A DNA stretch of 64,000 nucleotides from the NCBI GenBank assembly GCA_039621445.1, contig CP154956.1:96290406-96354405 (forward strand). Reading direction: 5' to 3'. Origin of the DNA: Euglena gracilis (lineage: Eukaryota > Euglenida > Euglenophyceae > Euglenales). The position numbers and the translations under genes are program-made. Below the pieces are notes generated by a model that made no database searches, was not told where the DNA came from, and worked only from the letters and a program-made list of their open reading frames with translations. Below are positions 11,936-23,911 of this stretch, piece by piece; within the stretch, counting starts at the first letter, position 1; the number at the start of each line of letters is the position of its first letter.

Positions 11936-12635
11936 ATTTCAGCCGTTTGGAACAGTCTCACACTTCCATAATTCTTAGTTATTTTGGGGTGATTTGTGAC
12001 TATTTGGGGGAGCTTTTGGCCTTTTTTTGTGCCGTTTTGGCATTTTCAGCCATTTTAGGGTGGTAATCCTAAACAAATTGCAAAAAAAAAGCATCACTGG
12101 AACATGCAAATGCAACTAAACCGAAAATAAATCACACAATTTCTTTCGCAGTACTGAACCAACATCGTATACAAAAAGATTGTCTCTGACCGGGGATTTC
12201 GAAAAGTGTGCAAAAGCCTTGAGATTATTCACCCTCTTCTGAGTTCCCACCTCACCTCTGGTAAAGAATATGGAAAAAAAAAAAGTGAGAAATAGTGCAA
12301 GACCCGTCACCTGTGTGCCAACCGAGTCAATAAAGGGAAGACTCTTTAATCTGCACCATGCTGCGCTTGCCGGGCAAATAATAAAAGAAATTTTGCTGGG
12401 TCCATTGTCCAGAGTGACGAATGTGTTTTACTGAAAAAGAACCTTTTCTTCATGCAAGGTGCAGCACTGCACAGAAGATGACGCTTGTGGAGCTACATCT
12501 GGTGTAAATCTGATCCTGTCCCTGTCCATAGAGAATGGAACTTGCCAGTGCAAAAAAAACTTTTCGGTCTAACACAATCTCACTTTCAGAAGGTAACGGC
12601 TCCCTTCTTTCTATTCTTTCAAGGAAGCTCAGCAC

Positions 12636-12797
12636 GGATCGCGAGGCGGTGTCGTTGGCGTGTGCCAGGTACCACGACGTACACCGCTGGTCAGCGCCGC
12701 ACCGACCACCACAGCCCTGCGACGCGGGGCAGCTTTGGCCCACCCGCTGCACCACGCTAGCCGGCCCCAGTGCCTTGAGCAACGGGGCACATTGGGG
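12636..12797 (-). CDS. Cys-rich exon-like island i next to giant CA tract
   Basis: The frame begins right after an acacacag acceptor supplied by the (CA)n tract. It carries [20 protein letters not shown] and then a Cys-rich stretch [18 protein letters not shown], with an NDT sequon in LAHANDTAS. The donor TCC|gtgctg is a guess, since the frame stays open to about 12450. Cysteines plus a sequon suggest an extracellular region. No domain family is recognised. Confidence 0.5.
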
Positions 12798-13359
<562 letters not shown>

Positions 13360-14027
13360 TGGCGGTTGGTGGACCAGCACATTCGGCAAAATGCAAGACA
13401 CAGTGCACTTCGAAATTGACCGCGAGCACTGCACAGGGGAGAAAGTCCACTGGAGTGGGATTTGAGGGGATCCCTCCCCCATTGGACCTTCGGCTTTCTG
13501 TGCCGATGCAGAAATAGGGGTTCGAATATGCTCTCTTTTTTGCTATAACCAAGATATCACAAAAAAAATCTCAAAAAAAAGATATTTTGGAATGGATACT
13601 TTGGACAGGCTTTGGGGGTAGGGGAAAACCCTGGAAAGACCAAGGCTGAGGTCACTGAGGCTGCCACTGGACCACAGGGTTCGAGGGGGATAGGCGCACC
13701 CCCAACTAAACAGGCAAATGCGGGTTGCCGATGTTGGAGCAAAGTCCGAAAACCTTCGCCTCCCAAAATTAAAAAATGCTGCCCTGTGCATTCTTGGGCA
13801 ATAACTGTCAAAAAAACAAAACTTTCGGGGTGAAGGAAAACGTTGGCCTTTCGGTGGACGTCGGTCTGGACAGGGTTCGGTCCAGCCAATCCGGACCCCC
13901 CTTGGCAGGTGGGGGGTGCGGACCCTCCCCATCTGGACCAGCGGGAACCCTCCTCTGTCCTCACACCCTCCTTATCGAAACTTGGCTGCAGACGTTCTTC
14001 TTCTTCTTCATCTATCGTTAGCGGAGA

Positions 14028-14347
14028 GCATACCATTGCTTAGCGACACCCGGGGAGGAGCCACTTTCCACCGTGAAAAACCAGTCAGTCACTTTCCCCC
14101 CAAAAACCAGTCAGTTTTTAATAGGTTTTTGGCTGATTTTGTTCCAAAGATTCCCAAAAATGGCCAAAAACGGGCATTTTTAGCCATTTTTGGGGGTCCC
14201 AAAAATTTCCACTAGCTAGCCCTGCTAGCAGACCCCCACCGGGGGGGGGGGTCTGCAAAAAAAATACCGCTAGCCAAATTTGGACTAGCTGCAGTCCAGC
14301 CCCCCCCCGGGGGGGGGGGAGGCTGCAATCCCTTAAGCAAAAGCCTG
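14028..14347. mobile_element. Chimeric inverted-repeat element
   Basis: The left end CATACCATTGCTTAG and CCAGTCAGTCAC blocks match the 34910-35259 family. From TTTTTAATAGGTTTTTGGCT (about 14116) rightwards it matches 21777-22009, ending TTAAGCAAAAGCCTG. It therefore joins the left half of one family to the right half of another. The right end lies about 9 nt from the exon-like island at 14356. Confidence 0.65.
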
Positions 14348-14355
14348 GCAAGGAC

Positions 14356-14531
14356 CCTCTGCAGAATTTTGACTTTTGTTGAAATATGCTGCTGGTCAGA
14401 CTTATACCTTTCCTTTTCTGGACTGCTGGGGCCAGGCTGGGGGCCTCTGTCAAACAACGCTGTAGTATCGATTTCTGGGCGGAAGCTGGCACAGAGCTGT
14501 TGTACGGCAGCCACTGCAGGCTCGGAGAACC
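14356..14531 (-). CDS. Exon-like island h
   Basis: Fifty-eight codons plus two split bases between a gtggacag acceptor and a CAGAGG|gtcctt donor. The peptide includes FSEPAVAAVQQLCASFRPEI and SSPEKERYKSDQQHISTK. Family unknown. In the coding sense a roughly 700-bp (ATGT)n tract ends only about 30 nt before the acceptor. An alternative acceptor gcgcacag lies slightly upstream. Confidence 0.45.
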
Positions 14532-14563
14532 CTGTCCACCTCGCAAAACAGCTGTGCGCGTCG

Positions 14564-15268
14564 TACATACATACATACATACATACATACATACATACAT
14601 ACATACATACATACATACATACATACATACATACATACATACATACATACATACATACATACATACATACATACATACATACATACATACATACATACAT
14701 ACATACATACATACATACATACATACATACATACATACATACATACATACATACACATACATACATACATACATACATACATACATACATACATACATAC
14801 ATACATACATACATACATACATACATACATACATACATACATACATACATACATACATACATACATACATACATACATACATACATACATACATACAGAT
14901 ACATACATACATACATACATACATACATACATACATACATACATACATACATACATACATACATACATACATACATACATACATACATACATACATACAT
15001 ACATACATACATACATACATACATACATACATACATACATACATACATACATACATACATACATACATACATACATACATACATACATACATACATACAT
15101 ACATACATACATACATACATACATACATACATACATACATACATACATACATACATACATACATACATACATACATACATACATACATACATACATACAT
15201 ACATACATACATACATACATACATACATACATACATACATACATACATACATACATACATACATACAT
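14564..15268. repeat. Giant (ACAT)n microsatellite
   Basis: About 705 bp of nearly perfect ACAT, with only two interruptions (ACACAT near 14753, CAGATAC near 14897). Frames encoding YVCM or THTY repeats are artefacts. Confidence 0.98.
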
Positions 15269-15523
15269 GCATGCATACGTAGAAAGTTGCTTCACCAAGG
15301 CAAAATGCATTTTTAGATTTCATTTCAAAATCGCTGCCCCTGATGGATTGAATACCCCACAACTGAAAAACACTCAGCCAAAAACGGTGATCGCATCCCC
15401 CCAAGGGGCGTCTGTTTTTGGGGAAATTTTGGGGAAATCTTAGGGGCGTCGTTTTAGGTGAATGCACTCCTTGTGTTCACTTTTGATTTTGGCGGAAACA
15501 AAAAAGGCTGAAATCGGGAGTGC

Positions 15524-15670
15524 CTGAGAAAGAATGAGCATGGGCAGGGCCCCCCGGGGCAACAGGTCCTCCTCATATGTGCTGCCATTCTTGGTGATGA
15601 CGGACATGGCAGCGCCGGCACTGGTGCAGACGGCGCCGGGGGACGGTGCAGCCGCCCCTGCGACCTCTCT
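15524..15670 (-). CDS. Exon-like island g
   Basis: Opens after a gtgcaaccag acceptor in phase 0, with REVAGAAAPSPGAVCTSAG and SVITKNGSTYEEDLLPRG (NGS sequon). The expected end at CTCAG is followed by gc rather than gt. The frame stays open to a possible later gt, so the 3' edge is unsure. Family unknown. Confidence 0.45.
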
Positions 15671-15689
15671 CTGGTTGCACACCGTAACC

Positions 15690-16150
15690 CCCCCCCCATT
15701 TAGAACGACCCCCCATTTATACCGACCCCCCCCCCCCGTTTATACCAAACCCCCTTGGAAAAACCAGAAGAAATCCATTTATACCGACCCCTTCTCTTGC
15801 ATGTGGCACACACAAAAGCAAAGCACAAAAGCACAAGGAGGTCACGTTAAGCAGAAAAAGCACTCAGGTTCTCCCTAGCATCTATTTTTTGGCAAAATAT
15901 GGAGTTGGGGTGGACTAGAAACTGGGGGAGAGGATGAATGCCCCCTCCCCAGTTGAGCACCATGACCCATGTATACCGACTCCACCATTTATATCGACCC
16001 CCCGGGGTTTCAAAAAAATGCGAAAATGACATAACGACCCCTCGGTAGAAGATGGGGTTGACACATGGGTAAGAAACCCCCCTGCAGGGGGTCGTTAAAA
16101 CCCCCCTACCCTAAAAGGGGTCGTAAAAACAGCCAATGTTCATCTCCAAC
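15690..16150. repeat. ATTTATACCGACC / poly-C repeat block
   Basis: CCATTTATACCGACCCC, GTTTATACC, CATTTATATCGACC and GGGTCGTTAAAACCCCC recur in both orientations with poly-C runs. This looks like a fold-back or nested set of short elements. No gene. Confidence 0.55.
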
Positions 16151-16800
16151 GAAGGGGGTTGTTGGACAAAACACACAACATCAAAATGCCAGCGATGTTG
16201 TCAACACATGAATCTCTGATTCATAGATATAAACTCAAGAAAGGGAAAAAAGGAGACCTGGGAAATAATGCATTGGTGTTGGAGTTGGAAATGGTTGATT
16301 GTCATGAGAACTGCCCAAATGCACTGAATTGCACCCAAATACACCATTTCTTTAATGCAATCTTTTCCAGATAGTATGCCAAGCTTCTTTTTGATCTCTA
16401 ATTAATTCTGTGTGGTAAGGAGGATGACCACTTATTTTTTATGGCTGTCTGATGGCAGGGGCAGCCTTAAAAATATCTTTCACCGACAATAAGCTTCTTT
16501 GAAACCAACAACCAAGGATGCCGCTTAGAAAGCTCTCAATTTCAAACACCCTCTGGAGACAAAAAAAACATTAAACATTGACCCAGACAATCCAATCTTA
16601 GGTGGCGTAAGTTGCCCATGGAAAATTTGACTGAAACCAATCCTAACATCCCTTTTGGGCAACCTGTCCATCCTTTTGTCCACAATTTATTCTTCAAAAA
16701 ATTTGCAGTGTTGTCGGGATTTCTTGGGACTTGTCGAAACCCACACCTCCAGAGGGCCAAAAAACGTTTTCAGGATTTGTCGGGATTTGTCATTGAGGTG
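16150..16800. other. No gene seen
   Basis: AT-rich intron-like sequence. A short CACCTCCAGA...GAGGTGCTTG block (16744-16803) resembles the ends of the 32.46-32.64 kb block. Confidence 0.5.
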
Positions 16801-16820
16801 CTTGCAACCAACGTGAGCAC

Positions 16821-16941
16821 CGTCTCCTGTCTGTAGTACCGCCCCGAGGCCAGCGCCAGGGTGGGCTGGTCCCCGGTGCCAAGTTCTTGCTGGGTGGCGC
16901 AGACAGCGCCCAGCAGCATGCAGTCGCTTTGGCCGATGTGG
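16821..16941 (-). CDS. Exon-like island f beside (CCCACA)n tract
   Basis: Reads [18 protein letters not shown] and [17 protein letters not shown], then ACG|gtgctc as donor. In the coding sense a (TGTGGG)n tract ends about 40 nt upstream. The intervening sequence has no good AG, so the start is uncertain. Family unknown. Confidence 0.4.
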
Positions 16942-16976
16942 CCCCATCCATGCGGCACACACGCACACACCCACAC

Positions 16977-17199
16977 CAACCCACACCCACACCCACACCC
17001 ACACCCACACCCACACCCACACCCACACCCACACCCACACCCACACCCACACCCACACCCACACCCACACCCACACCCACACCCACACCCACACCCACAC
17101 CCACACCCACACCCACACCCACACCCACACCCACACCCACACCCACACCCACACCCACACCCACACCCACACCCACACCCACACCCACACCCACACCCG
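16977..17199. repeat. (CCCACA)n hexanucleotide array
   Basis: About 36 near-perfect copies. Pro-His, Pro-Thr or Gly-Cys frames across it are artefacts. Confidence 0.97.
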
Positions 17200-17361
17200 T
17201 CATGTTGAGGGGAGAAAGGGTGCGAAATTATGTAAAAATTGGGCCTTTTCATTCCACGTAGAACATGACGTGTGTTTCATAATAGAGCAATGAAAAAAAT
17301 GTCAAAATGCAATAGGATATTCCGCAGTTGACACGACAGCTTGTTCACGTGTCTGGTGAAC

Positions 17362-17524
17362 CAGCAAAACTCAGAGGAAACGTGCGCCGGCCAATACATG
17401 CACAGACGGGAGCAGGGTCCGACCACGCCTGGGACAGGTTCAGATACCCCAGGCCATACAAGGTGGGGTAGCGCTGTAAGCTGGCCAAACGTGAGGTTCC
17501 CATCCCGGTGAGGAGACTGGAAAC
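17362..17524 (-). CDS. Exon-like island with Cys and NLS sequon
   Basis: From a gccgccgaag acceptor the frame reads VSSLLTGMGTSRLASLQRYP and GYLNLSQAWSDPAPVCACIG. It ends at GCTG|gttcac (54 codons + 1). A sequon (NLS) and paired Cys fit an extracellular protein. Family unknown. Confidence 0.45.
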
Positions 17525-18256
17525 CTTCGGCGGCAGGACCCAGGTGAAGAAAAAAAAATGCAATAATGCAGCAGCCTGGCTGTGGCATTTGGCTGTGGTT
17601 GGCGTGTTCCTTTGCATAATTGGGCAAAACAAACCGTTTGCAGAGCCGTACTAAGTGGCGCCTATACCCATAAAGCGTGATCAGGATGTGGTCTGCAGCC
17701 CTGGCACCGCAAAGGGAAGTTCAAAGACTTTGACCGTTGGGGCACCTCAGAACACAGGGCACATACACATTCCAACACAAGTTGCCGGGCTGGACCCGGC
17801 TGCCACCCGAAAACAGCCTAAATCCAGCTAGCTGGGTTGGACTTTTTGGTGGAAAAAAAAATCCAAAATTTGATCAAAATGCCATTTTTGGCATTCCTGA
17901 CCCCTTCTTTCAAAAACTTTTGGCACCAAAATTCCTCTGTTCCAGCCTGGCTTACCGGGCTGCGAAAACTTCATTTCCAATCGACCCCTTTGGAGGGGTC
18001 CGAAACCTGGCTGGGAACTGCTGGTTGGAAAAAAGGGTGCTGGCTGGCCGGCTGGACCCCCCCTGGGCAGAAAAAGTTCTTTGGTTGCGCACAAAAGGTC
18101 ATCGGCAACAAAAGGGAGTTGAACATTTGCTGAAAATATGTTTCGACACCTTTTAGTCTCACGGTCGAACATATGTTGAAAAAAGCTCTTTCGAGCCTTT
18201 TCAAACCACCTCGAATGAAGCTCCCTCGAATGTGGCCTGGCCTCTTCATCACAAAC

Positions 18257-18414
18257 AGGGCAAATCTTCCTTCGTCTTGAGGGGGCGGGGGTCCCGGGGC
18301 ACTGGTCTCGGCCAACGCCGCTCGCAGCTGCGAGGAGTAGGAGTTGGTCAGCCCCCGGAAGTCGGCCACCACCGTCCCCATCAGCCCGGCGAAGGTGTCC
18401 ACCACCTGGTTCAT
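18257..18414 (-). CDS. Exon-like island e, amphipathic helix
   Basis: A ccccagctgcag acceptor is followed by MNQVVDTFAGLMGTVVADF, RGLTNSYSSQLRAALAET and a proline stretch (GPPPPQDE). The heptad-like spacing of V/F/L resembles islands c and k, suggesting a repeated helical theme. The donor CT|gtttgt is tentative. Strong GC3 bias supports coding. Confidence 0.55.
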
Positions 18415-19104
18415 CTGCAGCTGGGGCCAGGGGTTTCCTTGAGGACCTCCGGGAAATGGGAGGTAGCCAGCTGGCATCGAAAAACCAAATCCAACTGGGT
18501 TAGCATTTTTCAGCCAGAATTTGAGGTGAGAACCCAAAAAAAAACTCATCAAAATTGCCGTTTTTTCGGCCATCTCGTCTTTTTTGGCACTTTTTGGCCC
18601 CTTTGGCCAAAAAAAAAACTCTCAGCATTTTGCTGGATGGGCTCCAGCAGATCCCCCCATGGAGGGTGTTGGCTGGCTGCCCCCCCCACCCCCCCCCCCC
18701 CCCGGGCAGGGTTCCCCCCCCCCGGTTTGAGAAAACCCCTCACCGGGATTGGACCGTGGCGTTGGTGGTGTAGTTGACCGGTGGCAGTCCGCCCCAGACA
18801 GACGGGGTCCGGCTGTTCCAGCCCTTCGCTCTTTTTGGGTTTTGTTTTGTTTCTTTTCTTATAAAAGGAGGGGCTGTCTCTGGGAGCCTTGGGGACAGCC
18901 CAGGCAAAACAAACCCCGTCCAAGGGTCAATGGGGGAAAGGTCCACTGGAGGAAAAGGGCTTTCTTTGGCTCAGGTGCGTGCTGGAGTGCCTGCCAGGAA
19001 CTGAGTTCCCCCAATACAAAAAAAATGTGGAACATTGCAAAAGCATAAAAAAGGGTTACCGAAACGTATTCCCCCATTTCTTTTTGAACCAGCCAACTTG
19101 TGAG

Positions 19105-19247
19105 CCCCCCCCCAAATGCAGAGCGGGTGCTCTTGTAGTGGACGCGCACTCCGCCAGAGGGGGGGTTCACTGTTTGGATCCTGCTCTTGATGTGGGCAGC
19201 ACATACATTTTCCGACAGAGCTTCCCATTTTACCTCAATGTCGGAGT
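19105..19247 (-). CDS. Exon-like island
   Basis: After a gatgcctcag acceptor the frame reads SDIEVKWEALSENVCAAHIK and TVNPPSGGVRVHYKSTRSAF. The 3' end is not fixed; gt dinucleotides occur at several points. Family unknown. Confidence 0.4.
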
Positions 19248-19652
19248 CTGAGGCATCTTTTGCGCATTTTTGGGCTTTTTTTTCTGAGGCTAGCGCGTTC
19301 ACCCCCCCCCCGTGTTGCTTGGAGTCGTAGGGATTTTTTGAAGCCCATCAAACAAATCTTCCGACAGTCTTGTGCCAGGTTTTTTCTGACCCCCTCCCTC
19401 ACCCCTCCCAGGGGAGTCCAAGACCACCACCCTCCCCCCCCCCACTGGATGCCCGGTGCTGCGAAGCGGTCCTGGATTTGGGTTCGAAACGCCAGAAAAA
19501 ATTTTGGCTTCTGTTAAAAAGAAACTTTCTGTTATACTTGCTTTTTAAAAATCGGCCAACGTTTTTCATCATTTTTTCTGATTAAAATTTCTATCATGCG
19601 AAAATTCCTGAAATTCATGACTTGGTGGGTGACTTGGGGGGGGGGGGGGAGT

Positions 19653-19755
19653 CTGCTCAGCGTCCCAATGGTGGTGATCATGTCAGTCTTGGTTTGCTGC
19701 ATGCGGGCCTTGCCGGATGTTTGCTCCTCGGTCAGGGGCAGGCCGTCAGGATGTG
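19653..19755 (-). CDS. Exon-like island d
   Basis: A ttttcccaag acceptor leads into HPDGLPLTEEQTSGKARMQQ and TKTDMITTIGTLSR. The coding character ends at GAGCAG followed by ac, with no gt donor at that point. Polar, probably helical. Family unknown. Confidence 0.42.
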
Positions 19756-20644
19756 CTTGGGAAAAATGCATTGGGGCAGCGCTGGCGAGAGGCCACTGGC
19801 AAGTGTCCCATAAACACATTTGCTACCACGTGTGGGGGGGATGTCACGCCTGCAGGTGAACACGTGGGTGTCAGGTGAGAGGGAAAAAAAAGGTATGATG
19901 CATTATGACACATAAAAGGAAAAGAAAATGCTGACAGAAAAAGAGCAAAATTCACATTTGCGCAGATTTCTTTGAACATCAAGCTTTTCAAGTGTGAAAA
20001 GAGAAACAAAACACCATCAAATTAGATGTGTAACAAAATGAAGTCCCTTGAATCTCCTGTTGAAAGGTTGGAACATGGCAGCCTGGGCAAGATGTCGTTC
20101 ACAAGGTTTGCATTGCTTTGGATCTCTTGCAGTGGTGAACCCTGGTCATCGTCAAGCATTCACAGGGGGGAAATGGACACCTCAGAGTGTGCATTACCTA
20201 CCTTGCTTAAGATCTTCGAAAGTGATGCATGTGCCTTTCATCCAGTTGAGCATCCTTCTTTTTTTTTTGGCATGCCCAATTTGTTCATCTGTGAGCGGTG
20301 GAATTTTGGGGAAATAGATTTTTGTTTAAGCAGCGTTTGGTCCGACAATTCAAGACAGAACCGACGTTCCCCCCCACTGGTTCACAGGCAACTCTTTCCA
20401 AAATAAAATGCAGTAAAAATGCCCAAAATGTCAGGAGAATGGTCCAAAACATTCACCGGGGCTGACCGGTCCAAGACGGGAAAAAAACTGCTTCAAACCC
20501 AAAAGAAATGTGGTTTCTCCAATCATCCAATATGCACGTCTTAACGAGTAAATGAAATAAAATGTTGGCAAAAGCTGCAGAGATTGGGTGTTTCATCAGA
20601 AAGAGAATGTTTCTGCCAGGCAGCTTGGCATCCGCCCCTCAAAC

Positions 20645-20749
20645 CCTCAACAAGGCGACACCACTGCCCAGCGCCTGCACGAACGAGCCGAATGCACTGA
20701 GCGTCTCCTGGGACAGGGCGGTGAACTCCGAGGACATGGTGGTCACTCG
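20645..20749 (-). CDS. Exon-like island c, helical
   Basis: Exactly 35 codons between a cccctgccag acceptor and AGG|gtttga donor, reading MSSEFTALSQETLSAFGSFV then QALGSGVALLR. The aliphatic/aromatic periodicity is like islands e and k. Family unknown. An element of the CAGGYTGT family ends 88 nt upstream in the coding sense. Confidence 0.55.
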
Positions 20750-20836
20750 CTGGCAGGGGCCACACTGCCATCACTTACCACCAGCTTTGCAACCACTGCG
20801 GCTGTTGCTCACCACCGGTTATCACCCTGAGGCACC

Positions 20837-21142
20837 CAGGTTGTTTTTTTTTACCAACCCCGGAGGGGGAAGGGGGTCCAGAATGCCTATGAGTGCCTGC
20901 CCAGGCAGGCACTACCCCCCCCCCCCCCGGGTCGGATTTCGGCTTGTGCCCAGGCACATTCCTTTAAAAATAGGCCATTTTTGGCTCTCCGGCGCCTTTG
21001 GCGCCGGGTCTGTGCTGGGCACTTTTGGTCGTGTGCCCTACCCCCCCCCGGGGGGGGGGGTCGGATCGGGAGTGCCTTGGAGTGCCCAGGCAGGCACCCC
21101 CCCCCCCGGGGTGGGGTCGGCACCTGACTAAAATACAGCCTG
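20837..21142. mobile_element. CAGGYTGTWTTTT-ended element, long copy
   Basis: Left CAGGTTGTTTTTTTTTACC, right CTGACTAAAATACAGCCTG (inverse CAGGCTGTATTTTAGTCAG). It contains a near-palindrome GTGCCTGCCCAGGCAGGCAC and a perfect hairpin CCGGCGCCTTTGGCGCCGG at 20989-21007. Same family as 41804-41940, but the flanking 8-mers do not match. Confidence 0.65.
20989..21007. repeat. GGCGCC-loop-GGCGCC hairpin (best example of a dispersed motif)
   Basis: A perfect 8-bp stem CCGGCGCC with loop TTT. Similar stems, with loops such as TTCG, TTT, AAA, GAA or TTC, occur at about 1171, 1281, 6814, 7580, 8721, 9004, 26200, 31617, 35090, 49564, 52536 and 59747. They usually sit in an A/T-rich context inside different repeat families. 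Confidence 0.8.
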
Positions 21143-21370
21143 TGGACGCCAACAACCACGGCTGAAGAAGAAGAAGGTCGTTATCGGTGGAGGGATCACA
21201 ATATTCCCGCTTCGTGTGGCACTGCCTGGGTGCCGGCCGCCCTGCCCCAAGGTGTCTGCAGGCGTGTGCACTACTCACGGACCTGTCGATGGCGTGGGAA
21301 GCAGCCAGCGGTGAAGAGGGGACCACAAATGCCGTCAGAAACATTGAAAAAAAAGATACCTTGGGCACAC

Positions 21371-21467
21371 CTCGTTCATCCAAAGGGGTTTCAGACATCA
21401 AACTGTCATGCATGGTGGACCCTGATCGGCTGTATGACGTGCCATAGGTGATGCCCTGTGCAGACTG
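21371..21467 (-). CDS. Exon-like island b
   Basis: A cgggacag acceptor (two CAGs in a row), then 32 codons including QSAQGITYGTSYSRSGSTMH and DSLMSETPLDE, and GAACGAG|gtgtgc as donor. Ser/Thr-rich. Family unknown. Less GC-biased than other islands. Confidence 0.38.
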
Positions 21468-21624
21468 CTGTCCCGACCGGGGAGGAAAGCGGAATGCATC
21501 CGAGGCCATCAGAAAACCAAATTAAAAAAAAAATCCATGAATTATCCAATTATTTCATGTGTGTAATTGTGTAAACCCCCCCAAATAATAAACCCCCCCC
21601 CGGTGTATTATTTGGACACCCAAA

Positions 21625-22017
21625 GTCGGGGTCAGGCTTTTGCTTAAGGACCCCCGGGGGGGGGGGGTACTGGCTAGCCAATCGGCTGGACACTGGAAAA
21701 AAGTGGACTAGCTAGACCCCCCCCCCCCCCCGGGGGGGGGGGGGGGTCCGGGGGTCCCCCGGACTGGAAAAATGAGGTTTTTAATAGGTTTTTGGCTGAT
21801 TTTGCTCCAAAAATTCCCAAAAATGGCCAAAAACGGGCATTTTTGGCCATTTTTGGGGGTCCCAAAAAAAATTTTCCACTGGCTAGCCCTGCTAGCAGAC
21901 CCCCCCCGGGGGGGGGTCTGCTAGAAAACCCACTAGCCAAATTTGGACTAGCTGCAGTCCAGCCCCCCCCCCACGGGGGGGGTCCTGCAATCCCTTAAGC
22001 AAATGCCTGGTCGGGGT
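21625..22017. mobile_element. hAT-like element with exact 8-bp duplication GTCGGGGT
   Basis: The element is 21633-22009 (377 bp). It starts CAGGCTTTTGCTTAAGG and ends CCTTAAGCAAATGCCTG, flanked on both sides by GTCGGGGT. The interior has C/G runs and the block TTTTAATAGGTTTTTGGCTG shared with 14.1-14.35 kb. No transposase. It lies about 160 nt from island b. Confidence 0.85.
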
Positions 22018-23836
22018 CCAGGGGGGGGGGGGGTTATTATTTGGGGGGGGGTAATTATTTGAGCAAAATTTTCGAAGTCAAAAATCGACCCAGAATCCTC
22101 AGGCTCCGATGGTCACTTTTTTTGGCATTTTTGAGGATTTTTGAAAAAATGGGTACTTTTTGGGCATACTTTCTGCACCAATCTATCCATTTTTGTGATT
22201 TTTGCAACATTTCTGTTAATTTTTGACTCTTTCCCCCTTTGCCTTCACACGTGCCGGAGGGGGGGTTTATTATTTGGGCGGCCGAAGTCGGTCCTCAGGG
22301 GGGTTTTATTATTTGGGGGGGTTATTATTTGGGGGGTTATTATTTCGGGGGGGGGGGGGGGGTGCGCATGCGTGCTTCTATGTATAGGTATTTGCGGGTG
22401 TATATACGTGTGTAAAATCCTTGAAACTACTTTTGGCCGAACTTTGCCGCTCTGGCCCCATTTTCGGTTGTTTTTTTTTGCGCATGGTGCTGAGAGTCCT
22501 AACATGCGAGCTTGCCCCCCCCAAGGTTGGCCCCCGGCCTTGCTTTCAATCATGGCCCAGGAGGTGGGAGGAAGAAGAGAATGGTGAATTTTCCAGTCTT
22601 TTAACGGGGGATGTTAACGACGCCTACTGTCCACGTGACTCACAGTTGAAAACGTACGTGGCAAATGACAGAGCTTGCCAACAGCTGCGAGGCGTTAAGC
22701 GTTAAGCAACCATCAAGCAAAAAGCAGCTGCTTTGCTTTTTTTTAAAAAAAAACAAATTGCTAAATTGTTGAATTGAAATGCCCAAAGAATCAAATTGAA
22801 CAACAAGAAGAATAAATTGCCAATTATATTGTTGTGTGCTCAGTTGTAGAGAAGTACATACCCACGCAACACAAATCAGAATTCCCCAGTGGGGTAGCCA
22901 AAAATATTTATTATTGAGGAGGTGAAAAATTTACGAATCATCTCCACCAGAAAAATGTACATCCCAGGGAGCTCCTGCAGGATTTTGCAGGCACCTGGCT
23001 ATTCTGTGTTTATTTGTGTTTCCTTGGGTCGTTTTTTTTTTTTTGAGCCTGCCCACTGTTCGGAAACTTGAAAGAAATTGATTTCAGAACAAAGATTTTT
23101 TGGGGGGGTGAGGGCAAGTTGCCCCCAGGGAAATGTGAAAATTGAAAAATATAAAATTGGTTCAAGCAAATATGGCCAAATTTCAGTCAAAAAATCGCAA
23201 AACATTTCTGGTTGATTCAGCAACAACTGCTTTGACAAAGGGCAAAAAAACAAACAACTTGCCCATTCTTCATGGACTTTCTTTCAAAAAAAAAAGATTC
23301 TGTCCCACTGGCATATTTTCTTTAACTTAATTTGGAGAAAAGTCAGTTTACAATGTGCAATGTGAAATAAAAATACAACTATCGAAGCCTTTTGAGGGTC
23401 TTTGCTCTTCCTTTGCATCTGTTGGAAAAAAATGTGTGTTTAGGGATTCCTTGCATTTTTATACCTGTTCTTTCACCAAATAGCGGTGACTGCCCACACG
23501 ATGAAAGACACCGAGTGACGGAGGAAAACTGGGTCAGAGGCAAAAAAAATGATTTCTTAAATTCATTTCTGAACGAGACACAAAGAGTTGACAGGGGAAA
23601 AAATGAAATTATGATGAGAATTCTAATTCTTCCAAAAAAAGGAATGGCCAAAGACTGGCCAGAACAAAGGTGCACTTTCCCCCTTACTCGCTGACAACTC
23701 AACATAATAAAAAGAAATAATGAATTGAAAAAAATGAACTATATTCACATATATGTCTGTGTACAACTATCCGGCTTGAAATTGCAAAAAAAAAAAAAAC
23801 TGCCGGGTTCGCAGGTGGGAGAGGGTAAAGAACAGC
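22018..23836. other. No gene seen
   Basis: TTATTATTTGGGGGG direct repeats occur at 22.02-22.06 and 22.26-22.35 kb, then AT-rich sequence. No exon-like island or family motif was found. Confidence 0.5.
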
Positions 23837-23911
23837 CTGGTCCCAGGCTGCCAAGGAGGTGAGCAACACAGAGACTGCGAGCACCGCCAAGAAGATGACG
23901 GACAATCGCAT
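23837..23911 (-). CDS. Signal-peptide exon, candidate start of secreted protein
   Basis: ATG at 23911 opens MRLSVIFLAVLAVSVLLTSL then AAWDQ. This is a typical signal peptide: basic n-region, about 15 hydrophobic residues, small residues at the end. The island stops looking coding at GACCAG, which is followed by gctgtt rather than a canonical gt. The downstream minus-strand islands contain cysteines and sequons, so they may belong to this gene, but only transcript data can show it. Confidence 0.5.

Noticed and set aside
14118-15467. Open frames up to 449 codons over the ACAT tract
   Set aside because: YVCM/IHTY repeats come from the tetranucleotide, which has no stop codon in several frames.
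16687-17261. Gly-Cys, Val-Trp and Pro-His repeat proteins
   Set aside because: Translation of the CCCACA hexamer. No independent coding evidence.
20829-21150. 8-bp target duplication for the 20.84-21.14-kb element
   Set aside because: The flanks GAGGCACC and TGGACGCC match at only about four positions, so no duplication is claimed.
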